Below are positions 1 to 8,508 of a DNA stretch of 64,000 nt, piece after piece. Under the pieces are notes generated by a model. That model was not told the origin of the DNA and searched no databases. It saw only the letters and a list, made by a program, of their open reading frames with translations. The position numbers and the translations under genes were made by a program. Origin of the DNA: Chryseobacterium sp. Marseille-Q5410 (lineage in GTDB: Bacteria > Bacteroidota > Bacteroidia > Flavobacteriales > Weeksellaceae); the NCBI GenBank assembly GCA_946892665.1, contig CAMPOT010000001.1:1736001-1800000 (forward strand), read 5' to 3'. Numbering within the stretch: position 1 is the first letter of the stretch; each line of letters opens with the position of its first letter.

Positions 1-642
1 ATTCTTAAAAATATCGTACTTAGATTTGCAGTTGGCTCCAATTATTTCTTTGAAATTGCAAAATTAAGAGCATTTAAATTGCTTTTCAATCAATTGTCCA
101 AGGAGTTTAACTCAAATGAAATTCCATTCATCTTCGCGGAAACTTCGTTGAGGAATAAATCCAAAAGAGATGCTGAAAATAATATTATTCGAGCTACATT
201 GGAACTTTCATCCGCAATGATTGGTGGTGCTGATGCCGTCTTTACCAACGATTTCAGGGTGGAAAATGGAGACGAACTTTCGGAAGAAATTTCATTTAAG
301 CAACAAATTGTTTTGGCTTACGAAAGCATTATCAATGTCTTTGATGACGCTGGAAACGGAAGTTATTATATAGAAAATATTACGCAACAATTCGCCGAAA
401 AATCATGGAAATTATTCCTTGAAATGGAAGAAAATGGTGGTTATTCCGAATTGTTGAAAACCGGTTGGCTTCAGCAAAAAATTTATGAAAATGCATTGAA
501 TGAACAGCAATGGGTAGAAGAGGGAAAAATAAAATTAATCGGCGTAAATTTCTATCCTAAATTGGAGAAAACAAAGTCCATGGAAGAGCTTTATAATTCA
601 GCGAAAATTGTACCTGTCCGATTAAGTGAAATGTACGAATAA
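1..642 (+). CDS. mutA: Methylmalonyl-CoA mutase small subunit, 5'-truncated by the window
   Basis: The frame is open from base 1 and encodes 213 residues of the C-terminal part of a methylmalonyl-CoA mutase family protein. Recognisable family segments are the leader-side stretch ending in RFAVGSNYFFEIAKLRA and the later block with SSAMIGGADAVFTNDF, where the active-site barrel ends. This subunit pairs with the B12-binding large subunit to interconvert succinyl-CoA and methylmalonyl-CoA. It ends without the B12-binding domain, as expected for the small subunit. The large subunit gene is not in the window, so the pairing is known from the family and not seen here. The start lies upstream of the window. 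Confidence 0.85.
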   Translation: MLKNIVLRFAVGSNYFFEIAKLRAFKLLFNQLSKEFNSNEIPFIFAETSLRNKSKRDAENNIIRATLELSSAMIGGADAVFTNDFRVENGDELSEEISFKQQIVLAYESIINVFDDAGNGSYYIENITQQFAEKSWKLFLEMEENGGYSELLKTGWLQQKIYENALNEQQWVEEGKIKLIGVNFYPKLEKTKSMEELYNSAKIVPVRLSEMYE

Positions 643-649
643 TTGATCT

Positions 650-1798
650 TTGGAAAATCTTTTAAAACCAGAAATACAAAAATTCATCAATGCAAATCTA
701 ACCACCGATTTGCATTCTTTGTTATTGAAAAAATCGCCTTTTGCAGAGGTGTCAATGCTGGAAATCATCCAACAGATCAAAGGAAAAAAAGTTGCTCAAC
801 GAAAATTTCGCTTTCTGTTGAAGGAAGGAATTGTATTTCCTCCGAATCTCAATTTGGAGCAAGCGTCATCGCAATCTACCGCTGAATTTAAATCTAAAGA
901 TTTGCACGGAAAAAACTTCCTCGATCTTACTTGCGGTTTCGGGATTGACGCTTATTTTCTGTCTAAAAATTTTGAAAAAGTTACCCTTGTCGAGCAGAAT
1001 TCGGAACTTATTAAAATTGTAAAACATAATTGGACTGTTTTAGGCAGAACAGCAAATTTTATTAATGAAAAATTAGAAAAATTTTTAACTGAAAACACCA
1101 AGAAATTCGATTTAATTTACCTTGATCCGGCAAGACGAGACCAACAAAAAAACAAGAAATTTCTCCTTGAAGATTTATCGCCTAACCTTTTGGAAATTCA
1201 AAAAAAATTGAGTGAAATTTCAGATGCAACCATCGTGAAACTTTCTCCATTAATTGATATTTCTTACTTGGTTAACGTTTTAAAATCTGTATCGAAAATT
1301 CAGATTATTGCGGTGAAAAATGAAGTGAAGGAACTTTTGGTTTTCATCAGTTCTTCTTCGAATTCTGATGAAATTGAAATTTCTACTATTAATTTAGATA
1401 GTGATGAACCGGAATTTATGTATAAATTAAATGAAGAAAAAAGTGCAATTTCTGCTTTTTCCGAACCTTTGAAATTTCTTTATATTCCGAACAACGCGGT
1501 TTTGAAATCGGGAGCTTTCAATTTGGTTTCTGAAAAATTTAGCATAAAAAAACTGCATCCCAATTCTCATTTTTACACTTCGGATCAACGATTGAATTCA
1601 TTTCCCGGAAGAATTTTGGAAGTTGAAAAAATTGAAGCTAAAGCCATCAAAAAAGGAGAAAAATTTAATATAATTTCTAAAAATCATCCGCTTTCACCGG
1701 AAGAAATCAAGAAAAAGTATAAGATTTCGGATGGTGGAAATTCCTATTTGATTTTCACGCAAAGCCAAAAAGGAAAAATTATTTTGAAATCTGTCTAG
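650..1798 (+). CDS. THUMP-like class I SAM-dependent methyltransferase
   Basis: The protein has 382 residues. An N-terminal helical region is followed by a SAM-binding motif I (DLTCGFGIDA, residues 92-101) and a DPARR block near residues 159-163 that marks the Bacteroidota family of class I methyltransferases with PG_1098-like ferredoxin-fold and THUMP-like C-terminal domains. The likely substrate is an RNA base, but none is established here. The start is a TTG seven bases after the mutA stop, so the two genes may be co-transcribed; no ATG is available near the N-terminus. Function as a methyltransferase is secure, the substrate is unknown. Confidence 0.8.
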   Translation: MENLLKPEIQKFINANLTTDLHSLLLKKSPFAEVSMLEIIQQIKGKKVAQRKFRFLLKEGIVFPPNLNLEQASSQSTAEFKSKDLHGKNFLDLTCGFGIDAYFLSKNFEKVTLVEQNSELIKIVKHNWTVLGRTANFINEKLEKFLTENTKKFDLIYLDPARRDQQKNKKFLLEDLSPNLLEIQKKLSEISDATIVKLSPLIDISYLVNVLKSVSKIQIIAVKNEVKELLVFISSSSNSDEIEISTINLDSDEPEFMYKLNEEKSAISAFSEPLKFLYIPNNAVLKSGAFNLVSEKFSIKKLHPNSHFYTSDQRLNSFPGRILEVEKIEAKAIKKGEKFNIISKNHPLSPEEIKKKYKISDGGNSYLIFTQSQKGKIILKSV

Positions 1799-1813
1799 AA
1801 AAGATTTAATTTT

Positions 1814-1845
1814 TTTGTGACAAATGGTAATATTTCTTACTTTTG
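1814..1845 (+). promoter_or_regulatory. Bacteroidota-type promoter for the small lipoprotein gene
   Basis: TTTG at 1814-1817, a 20-base spacer and TACTTTTG at 1838-1845 match the phylum's TTTG-N19/20-TAnnTTTG consensus exactly. Transcription should start near 1852, giving a leader of about 90 bases before the start codon at 1944. Confidence 0.75.
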
Positions 1846-1860
1846 AGCAATCAAAAAAAT

Positions 1861-1916
1861 ATATGAAATCGCCAACGATCAGTGCGAAAAGTGGTGAAAA
1901 TTCAGCAATTTCATAT
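1861..1916 (+). promoter_or_regulatory. Inverted repeat and possible 20-codon upstream ORF in a 5' leader
   Basis: ATATGAAAT at 1861-1869 is repeated in inverse at 1908-1916, which would close a hairpin in the mRNA leader. The same stretch also holds a short frame, ATG at 1863 to TAA at 1925, of 20 codons. Neither is proven to be functional. No known riboswitch family is recognised. Confidence 0.35.
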
Positions 1917-1943
1917 AACCTTTAAAACCAATAGAGATTACTT

Positions 1944-2213
1944 ATGAAAAAAATTATTTTAGGTGTAGCGCTTGCAAGTTTGGTGATCAGCTGTCAGAAG
2001 ATACAAGAAGGTTCCAACAAAGGAGTACTGAAATTAGACGAAAACGCAGAGAGATACAGCGACGATGAGATTCATGGAGACGGAATGCCGGCTGCGACTC
2101 ATCATACCGAAGAAGTATCAAAAGATTCTGCAGAAACAACAGAAACTCACGCAACTTCTGTAAAAACCGATTCTGCGAAAGTAGAAACTGCTACAGAAAA
2201 TCATAGCAAATAA
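1944..2213 (+). CDS. Small acidic lipoprotein of unknown function
   Basis: This 89-residue protein starts with a lysine pair and a hydrophobic stretch and has a lipobox ending at Cys17 (LVISC), so it should be a lipoprotein. The rest is low complexity, rich in Glu, Thr, Ser, His and Ala, with a repeated pattern of HAT/TDSA-like words, and has no recognisable domain. A strong promoter lies upstream and a terminator follows directly, so it is a single-gene transcript. A role in the envelope is inference; I do not recognise a family. Confidence 0.75.
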   Translation: MKKIILGVALASLVISCQKIQEGSNKGVLKLDENAERYSDDEIHGDGMPAATHHTEEVSKDSAETTETHATSVKTDSAKVETATENHSK

Positions 2214-2240
2214 ATCTTAATTTTATTATAAACAGATAAA

Positions 2241-2269
2241 ATGTCTTGCTCCTGCGAGGCATTTTTTTT
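2241..2269 (+). terminator. Rho-independent terminator
   Basis: A nine-pair stem (ATGTCTTGC with GCGAGGCAT, two G-T pairs) with a TCCT loop is followed by eight T. It ends the lipoprotein transcript. Its position shows that an in-frame ATG at 2241 cannot be the start of the next gene. Confidence 0.85.
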
Positions 2270-2312
2270 ATTTTTACAAGATTCGATTTTCATAATTAAT
2301 AATAAAGATAAA

Positions 2313-3695
2313 ATGCAAGAAACATTAAATTACATTCAGGAAAACAAACAGAGATTTGTAGATGAATTGTTTGAACTACTGAAAATTGCTTCTATTTCAG
2401 CCGATCCTGCGTATAAAGATGAAGTTTTGAAATGTGCAGATACCGTTGCCGGATTTTTGAAAGCAGCCGGAGCTGATCAAGTTGAAATTTGCGAAACCGA
2501 GGGTTATCCTATCGTTTTTGGGGAGAAAATTATAGATAAAAATTTGCCAACCGTTTTGGTTTATGGACATTATGATGTGCAACCACCAGATCCTTTGGAA
2601 CTTTGGAAAAAACCACCTTTCGAACCTTATATCGAGAAAACAGAGCTTCACCCTGATGGTGCAATTTTCGCAAGAGGTTCTGCAGACGATAAAGGACAGT
2701 TTTTTATGCATTTAAAAGCATTTGAAGCGATGATGAAAACCAATTCTTTGCCTTGCAATGTGAAATTTATTTTAGAAGGAGAGGAAGAAGTTGGATCAAA
2801 AAGTTTGGAAGCTTTTGTGAATGACAACAAAGAAAAACTTTCTTGCGATGTTATTTTAATCTCAGATACTCACATCTACTCGAACGAGCAACCAACGGTA
2901 ACTACCGGTCTGAGAGGTTTGAGCTACGTAGAAGTAGAAGTGGAAGGTCCGAACAGAGATTTGCATTCCGGACTTTACGGCGGCGCAGTTCCAAATCCTA
3001 TTCATGTACTTTCCAGAATGATTGCCAATTTGATCGATGAAGATGGTCACATCACGATTGATGGTTTTTATGACAATGTCGATATCGTTTCTGATGACGA
3101 AAGAGCAGAAATGAACAAGTTGAAAGATGATCCGGAAGGTTTCAAAAAATCCATTGGCTTAAATGATGTTGAAGGTGAAAAAGGTTACACGACACTGGAA
3201 AGAACTTCTATTCGACCAACTTTAGATTGCAACGGAATTTGGGGCGGCTACACTGGTGAAGGTGCTAAAACAGTGATTCCTTCGAAAGCTTTTGCTAAAA
3301 TTTCAATGCGTTTGGTTCCTTATCAAACTCCGGAAGAGATTACCGAAAAATTCACGAAATATTTCGAGAAAATTGCGCCGAAAAATGTGAAAGTGAAAGT
3401 AAATCCTCACCACGGTGGAATGCCTTATGTTTTACCAAGCGATACGAAAGAATTTTTAGCAGCCAAAAAAGCCATGGAAACGGCTTTCGGTAAAGAAGTT
3501 TTACCATACAGAAGTGGAGGAAGTATCCCCATTACAGCAATGTTTGAGCAAGTTTTGGGAGCGAAATCTGTTTTAATGGGATTCGGGTTAGATTCCGATG
3601 CAATTCACTCACCGAATGAACATTACGGATTATTTAATTTCTATAAAGGAATCGAAAGTATTCCGCTTTTCTTTGAAAATTACGCTAAATCATAG
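2313..3695 (+). CDS. M20 family dipeptidase / metallopeptidase
   Basis: The 460-residue protein is a zinc peptidase of the M20 (carnosinase/CNDP-like) family that cleaves dipeptides in the cytoplasm. It shows the metal and catalytic motif GHYDVQP (His86, Asp88), the RGSADDKG block with Asp125, the catalytic LEGEEEVGS block (Glu157-159), and HSGLYGG in the lid domain. A longer frame begins at 2241, but that ATG sits inside the upstream terminator stem, so the ATG at 2313 is chosen. No signal peptide is seen. It is followed by the SDR gene after 20 bases, so they may share a message. Confidence 0.9.
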   Translation: MQETLNYIQENKQRFVDELFELLKIASISADPAYKDEVLKCADTVAGFLKAAGADQVEICETEGYPIVFGEKIIDKNLPTVLVYGHYDVQPPDPLELWKKPPFEPYIEKTELHPDGAIFARGSADDKGQFFMHLKAFEAMMKTNSLPCNVKFILEGEEEVGSKSLEAFVNDNKEKLSCDVILISDTHIYSNEQPTVTTGLRGLSYVEVEVEGPNRDLHSGLYGGAVPNPIHVLSRMIANLIDEDGHITIDGFYDNVDIVSDDERAEMNKLKDDPEGFKKSIGLNDVEGEKGYTTLERTSIRPTLDCNGIWGGYTGEGAKTVIPSKAFAKISMRLVPYQTPEEITEKFTKYFEKIAPKNVKVKVNPHHGGMPYVLPSDTKEFLAAKKAMETAFGKEVLPYRSGGSIPITAMFEQVLGAKSVLMGFGLDSDAIHSPNEHYGLFNFYKGIESIPLFFENYAKS

Positions 3696-3715
3696 CACAT
3701 AAAATTGTAAAAAAA

Positions 3716-4420
3716 ATGAAGGATAAAGTAGCATACATCACAGGTGGAACCAAAGGAATTGGTTTTGGAATAGCACAAGTTTTACTGCAGAATGGGATTA
3801 AAGTAGCAATTTCCGGTAGAAAGCGAGAAGATGCGGAAGCTGCCGCAAACCATTTATCAAAAGATCAATCGATGGTTCTGGGATTGGCGTCTGATGTTAA
3901 AAATTTTGAAGATGAAAAAAATGCCGTTTCGGAGATTATTAAGAAATTCGGAAGATTAGATTATGTAATTGCAAATGCTGGATTAGGGATTTTCAAACCA
4001 GTTGATCAACTCGATATTGCAGATTGGAACAATATGATCGATACCAATCTTACCGGAGTATTTCATTCTTTAAAAGCATCTTTAGATGAATTAAAGAAAA
4101 CAGAAGGATATTTCATCAGTATTGCAAGTTTGGCCGGAACCAATTTCTTCGAAAACGGAACAGGTTACAATGCTTCGAAATTTGGAGTGGTAGGTTTTAC
4201 CCAAGCGGCGATGATTGATTTACGGAAGTACAACATTAAAGTCTCCACCATTTTACCGGGTTCGGTTTCTTCTCATTTTAATGATAATGAACCTTCGGAA
4301 AAAGACGCTTGGAAAATTCAACCCGAAGATATCGGCGAGTTAATCATCGATCTTTTCAAAATGAATCCACGTACTTTACCAAGTAAAATCGAGATTAGGC
4401 CTTCCAAACCAAACAGTTAA
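3716..4420 (+). CDS. SDR family NAD(P)-dependent oxidoreductase
   Basis: This classical short-chain dehydrogenase/reductase has 234 residues. It shows the dinucleotide motif TGGTKGIG at residues 9-16, the NAG motif at 87-89, the catalytic Ser138 and the YNASK motif with Tyr151 and Lys155. The substrate cannot be told from the sequence. It lies 20 bases after the dipeptidase gene on the same strand. Confidence 0.88.
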   Translation: MKDKVAYITGGTKGIGFGIAQVLLQNGIKVAISGRKREDAEAAANHLSKDQSMVLGLASDVKNFEDEKNAVSEIIKKFGRLDYVIANAGLGIFKPVDQLDIADWNNMIDTNLTGVFHSLKASLDELKKTEGYFISIASLAGTNFFENGTGYNASKFGVVGFTQAAMIDLRKYNIKVSTILPGSVSSHFNDNEPSEKDAWKIQPEDIGELIIDLFKMNPRTLPSKIEIRPSKPNS

Positions 4421-4453
4421 ATTATGTATGAAATATTAATTTTCAAAAAATAC

Positions 4454-4533
4454 TATGCATGCATAATATATTATTATTTACCTTAGCAAAACTGAAAAAA
4501 CAAATTACAGCTCCCTAATCAATATATTATTGA
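4454..4533. promoter_or_regulatory. Two palindromes upstream of etfBA
   Basis: A perfect 12-base palindrome TATGCATGCATA lies at 4454-4465 and an interrupted one, TCAATA-TAT-TATTGA, at 4519-4533. Both sit within 120 bases upstream of etfB, where a regulator could bind. No clear TAnnTTTG promoter is visible for etfB. Operator function is inference. Confidence 0.3.
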
Positions 4534-4568
4534 GGTGTATTTTTTTAAATTTTTAAATTATTTAACAC

Positions 4569-5315
4569 ATGAAAATATTAGTTTGTATCAGTAGTGTTCC
4601 GGATACTACTTCTAAAATTAATTTCACAGCAGATAAATCTGCTTTCGACAAAAACGGAATTCAGTGGGTGATTAATCCGCTGGATGAATTTGCATTAACT
4701 AAAGCTATTAAGTTACAAGAAACTCAAGGTGCAACGGTAACGGTAATCAACGTTGGTGATGCAGGTACAGAGGCTGTGATCAGAAAAGCCTTGGCAATCG
4801 GTGCTAATGATGCAGTTCGCGTCAATACCGATCCTAAAGACAGTTTTTCTGTTGCTAAAGAAATCGCAAATTTTGCTCAAAACGGTGGTTACGATTTAGT
4901 GCTTTGTGGAAAAGAATCTATCGATTACAACGGAGGTGCGGTTCCTGGAATGGTTGCTCAATTGCTTAATCATCCTTTTGTAAATGCTTGTGTGGGACTT
5001 GATGTAAACGGTTCCGAGGCTACGGCAGTTCGAGAAATCGAAGGTGGAAAAGAAACGATTTCGGTGAAACTTCCTGCGGTAATTGCTGGTCAAAAAGGTA
5101 TGGTTGATGAAAAAGATTTAATTATTCCAAATATGCGAGGAATTATGTCTGCCAGAACAAAACCATTATCGGTGCAGGAGCCTAGCTCTACAGAAGTTCG
5201 CGTAGAAGGCGTTTCCTACGATTCTGTACCGGCCAGAGCTGCAGTAAAAATGGTCGCAGCAGATCAGCTTGATGAGTTGGTAAGATTACTTCATGAGGAA
5301 GCAAAAGTAATTTAA
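4569..5315 (+). CDS. etfB: Electron transfer flavoprotein subunit beta
   Basis: The 248-residue protein matches EtfB along its length: N-terminal KILVCISSVPDT, the block NPLDEFALTKAIKL, and the AMP-binding stretch around LVLCGKESIDYNGG, VPGMVAQLL and the recognition loop near IPNMRGIMSARTKPL. Together with EtfA it passes electrons from acyl-CoA and other dehydrogenases to the quinone pool via ETF-quinone oxidoreductase. etfA follows after 32 bases, so the two form an operon. An acetyl-CoA acyltransferase lies about 4 kb downstream, in keeping with fatty-acid oxidation. Confidence 0.95.
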   Translation: MKILVCISSVPDTTSKINFTADKSAFDKNGIQWVINPLDEFALTKAIKLQETQGATVTVINVGDAGTEAVIRKALAIGANDAVRVNTDPKDSFSVAKEIANFAQNGGYDLVLCGKESIDYNGGAVPGMVAQLLNHPFVNACVGLDVNGSEATAVREIEGGKETISVKLPAVIAGQKGMVDEKDLIIPNMRGIMSARTKPLSVQEPSSTEVRVEGVSYDSVPARAAVKMVAADQLDELVRLLHEEAKVI

Positions 5316-5347
5316 TTTAAAAATTCAACAATTAAAATTTCAAAAAA

Positions 5348-6295
5348 ATGGCAGTATTCGTATACGCAGAAAATATAAACGGAATTTATAAGAAAGCGGC
5401 TTTCGAAGCGGTTTCTTACGCTAAGGCAATTGCAGATCAATTGGGCGAAACCGTAAGTGCGATTACCATCAATCCTACAGATTCATCAGATCTTTTGTAT
5501 AAATATGGTGCAAATAAAGTGATCAATGTGAAAGACGAAGGATTGAAAAACTTCAGCGCAAAAGCTTACGCACAAGCAGTAAAAGAAGTTGCTGACGGTA
5601 ATATCATCGTATTTCCTCACACCACTGATGCGTCTTCTGTGGCTCCAATGTTGGCGGTGATGAAAGATTTTTCATTAATTACCAATGTTTTGGAGGCACC
5701 GGAAAGCATTTCCCCGTTCCAAGTGAAAAGAAGAGCTTTTTCCGGTAAAGGTTTTATGCACGCCAAAGCTGATGCACAGGGTGTTATCGTTACCGTTTCT
5801 CAAAACGCTTTCGGAGTTAAAGAAAATCCAGTTGCAGGAACCGAAGAAGTAAAAGATCTTTCCATTGCAAACGAGGATACCAAAGTGATTTCGCATGAAC
5901 AAAGTTCTGGAAAATTAGACTTAAAAGAAGCAGAAATTGTAGTTTCCGCAGGTCGTGGAATGAAGGCTCCAGAAAACTGGGGAATGGTTGAAGATTTGGC
6001 AAACCTATTGGGAGCAGCAACTGCTTGTTCTAAACCGGTTTCCGATATCGGTTGGAGACCTCACTCCGAGCACGTTGGACAAACCGGAAAAGCAATTTCT
6101 CCGAATTTGTATATCGCAATCGGGATTTCCGGCGCCATTCAGCATTTAGCGGGAGTGAACTCTTCTAAAACCATCGTGGTAATCAACAGTGATCCTGAAG
6201 CACCTTTCTTCAAATCAGCAGATTATGGAGTTGTAGGCGATGCATTCCAGATTATCCCGGAATTAACTCAGAAGATCAAAGCTTTGAAAGGATAA
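5348..6295 (+). CDS. etfA: Electron transfer flavoprotein subunit alpha
   Basis: The protein has 315 residues, a usual length for EtfA. The N-terminal half resembles EtfB; the C-terminal FAD domain carries VVSAGRGMKAPENW, the SRP-like SKPVSDIGW, GQTGKAISPNLYIAIGISG and INSDPEAPFFKSADYG motifs that hold FAD. It forms the heterodimer with EtfB encoded directly upstream. A strong terminator follows at 6321. Confidence 0.95.
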   Translation: MAVFVYAENINGIYKKAAFEAVSYAKAIADQLGETVSAITINPTDSSDLLYKYGANKVINVKDEGLKNFSAKAYAQAVKEVADGNIIVFPHTTDASSVAPMLAVMKDFSLITNVLEAPESISPFQVKRRAFSGKGFMHAKADAQGVIVTVSQNAFGVKENPVAGTEEVKDLSIANEDTKVISHEQSSGKLDLKEAEIVVSAGRGMKAPENWGMVEDLANLLGAATACSKPVSDIGWRPHSEHVGQTGKAISPNLYIAIGISGAIQHLAGVNSSKTIVVINSDPEAPFFKSADYGVVGDAFQIIPELTQKIKALKG

Positions 6296-6320
6296 TTTTT
6301 TTCCTTAAAAAATACACGAA

Positions 6321-6346
6321 ACGTCGGAATTTTCCGGCGTTTTTTT
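6321..6346 (+). terminator. Rho-independent terminator after etfBA
   Basis: ACGTCGGAA and TTCCGGCGT form a nine-pair stem with one G-T pair, followed by seven T. Confidence 0.9.
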
Positions 6347-6451
6347 GTTTGCAAAAATAATATTCTTTAAATTGTTAAATATTTCATGATAAAATTCTGT
6401 TTCATAACGAAAAACAGTAATTTTACTTAAATATCCTGCTAAAATACCAAA

Positions 6452-7819
6452 ATGGATGTGTTTGTATGGAATATGGCGATTTCTTTTCAGGTGCTTTTTC
6501 TAATTATAAGTGGAGTAATTTTCATTTTCATTCGAGATAAAAGCTTTAAGTATTATGCGCTTTATATTGTCTTTATATTAACTTATCTGTTAAGCAGAGA
6601 TGATTATTTTTACTACGCTTTCGAGAATTTTATCGCTCGATTTCTCACTCAAAATAACGCGGAAATTTTCACTTACATCGCATGTCTTTTTCTGCAAATT
6701 GTTTTTTATAATTACTACTGTAGATTTGCGCTACACTTTCTGGACCTCGATAAACATATCAGAAAATATTTCAACAGAATCATGAGAATCGTGAGGAATC
6801 TCGGTGGTTTTTTTTCGGTTGGGCAATTATTGCTTACTATTTCAAAACTCCGGATTTATACTTGAAATTGTTCACATTTATATATACCTATCATGCTCAG
6901 CATTTTCGTAATCACTTTTTACCATGCTATTCAACATTCCGCAAAACATAAAAATTTCTTTTTGGTTGGCGTATGTGCTTTTGTTTTTTTTGCTTTGGTA
7001 TCGTTCACCGGTAGTCAGATTTCTTCCTTGCGGATGGAAAATCCGATCATATATTTCTTTATTGGAATCATCATTGAAACACTTTTTTTTAGTTTAGGTT
7101 TGGCTTACAAAGTGAAATTGATTAATGATGATAAAAACCGTATTTTGATGGAAGTTACCAAACATCGACACCGACAGCAAATCAGCAAATTAAATGGAGT
7201 GTTGGAAGGTGAGGAAAAAGAAAGAAAAAGAATCGCCGAAGAGTTGCATGATGGAGTAGCAGGGGATTAAGCAGCTATAAAATATAATCTTTTAACACTG
7301 AATCCTCAAGAAATGAAACCGAAAAACTCGGCAATTATCAAAGAAATTACTGAAATTATCGACAATTCTTGCTTGCAAATTCGGGAACTTTCTCACAATC
7401 TTTCTCCTTCTTCGATTACCCAATTTGGATTGGTAAAAACCATTGAAAACCTCTGCTTAAAATCTCAAAAATTATATGGCATCCGGTTCAAATTCCTTTT
7501 CACTGGAGAAAAAATTGAAATTAATAAAGTTGTTGAAACGCATATGTATCGGATTATTCAGGAGCTCATCAATAACATTATCAGACATTCCGGTGCGAAA
7601 GAAGCTTATATAGAGATCAACTACCATCATCCTGAGCTGAAAATTTCTGTTCGAGACAACGGAATTGGTTTTCGACCACAAGAAATCAGTAAAGGAATTG
7701 GTTTGAACAACATCGATTCGCGCATTCGCTTTTTGAATGCAAATTTTGCAAAAATTAGAATTGAAAAAGGAAGCTGGTTTATCGTTGATATTTCTTTGGA
7801 CAAAATAGTAGATTTGTAA
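6452..7819 (+). pseudogene. Sensor histidine kinase (NarL/HisKA_3 type) broken by two frameshifts and a stop
   Basis: Three pieces of one protein lie in order: a membrane part (6452-6865), further membrane segments plus the phosphoacceptor helix (6893-7270), and the rest of the kinase (7313-7819). The DHp helix reads EELHDGVAGD at the break; the ATPase part has QELINNIIRHSGAKEAY (N box), RDNGIGF (G1) and GIGLNNIDSRI (G2). A T8 tract at 6808-6815 that appears to have lost one T moves the reading into another frame (FGWAIIAYYFKTPDLYL), and an extra base in the AT-rich tract near 6876-6886 brings it back. The stop TAA at 7268-7270 stands where related kinases have Leu (TTA). No response regulator gene lies next to it. 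Three lesions in one gene argue for real decay, though errors in the sequence cannot be excluded. Confidence 0.75.
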
Positions 7820-7883
7820 ATGATCTTTAATGGTTTTTTTAAGAAATAGTAAGAATTATAAATTCGGAATCTAAAAAATCAAT

Positions 7884-7891
7884 TATATTTG
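7884..7891 (+). promoter_or_regulatory. -7 element of a leaderless promoter
   Basis: TATATTTG matches TAnnTTTG and ends five bases before the ATG at 7897, so the mRNA would begin at or next to the start codon. No clear -33 TTTG is seen at the right distance. Confidence 0.55.
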
Positions 7892-7896
7892 TAGCC

Positions 7897-8490
7897 ATGG
7901 ATTACAAAAGACTAATCATACGTGGAATTTCATATAGCCAATCGCAATCCGGAGCGTACGCACTTCTACTAGAAGATGAAGAAACCAACGTAAAATTACC
8001 CATCGTAATAGGAAATTTCGAAGCACAGTCAATCTCTTTAGGTTTAGAGAAAGATTTAAACCCACCGCGGCCTTTAACCCACGATTTATTCGCCAAGTTT
8101 GTACTATCTACCAACTATAAAATCGAATCGGTGATTATTTATCAAATCGTCGATGGAGTATTTTTTTCGCATATCAATTTTAAAGAAAATTCTACAGGCC
8201 AAGATTTAATTTTGGATGCAAGAACTTCCGATGCAGTAGCGATGGCAGTACGTTTTGATGCTCCCATATTTACTACGAAAGAAGTATTGTCGGAAGCCGG
8301 AATCCTGTTGGAATTGGAACTTCCCGTAACACCTGAAGAAGATTTTGATGATCCTCAAACTGGTAGCTTACATCTGCTTTCTATGGAGGAATTACTGAAA
8401 GTTTTGGACGATGCTGTGAGAGATGAAGATTTCGATGCTGCCTTGGAAATACAGGAGGAAATTAAGAGAAGAAATAAAAAAATAGAATAA
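7897..8490 (+). CDS. Bifunctional nuclease family protein (DUF151 plus UVR motif)
   Basis: The 197-residue protein has the DUF151/bifunctional nuclease fold in residues 1-130, with family blocks LPIVIGNFEAQSISLGLE, RPLTHDLFAK and DARTSDAVAMAVRFDAPIFT. The C-terminus (about 165-195) is a UvrB/UvrC-like helical hairpin, LLKVLDDAVRDEDFDAALEI. Family members have RNase/DNase activity; the role here is inferred only. The start is fixed by the TATATTTG element directly before the ATG. Confidence 0.88.
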   Translation: MDYKRLIIRGISYSQSQSGAYALLLEDEETNVKLPIVIGNFEAQSISLGLEKDLNPPRPLTHDLFAKFVLSTNYKIESVIIYQIVDGVFFSHINFKENSTGQDLILDARTSDAVAMAVRFDAPIFTTKEVLSEAGILLELELPVTPEEDFDDPQTGSLHLLSMEELLKVLDDAVRDEDFDAALEIQEEIKRRNKKIE

Positions 8491-8508
8491 ACCAGGAATT
8501 TTTCAAAT

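Noticed and set aside
2241-2312. Earlier start for the M20 dipeptidase at 2241
   Set aside because: This ATG lies in the stem of a clear terminator, and the added residues do not look like a signal peptide or a domain; ATG 2313 fits the family.
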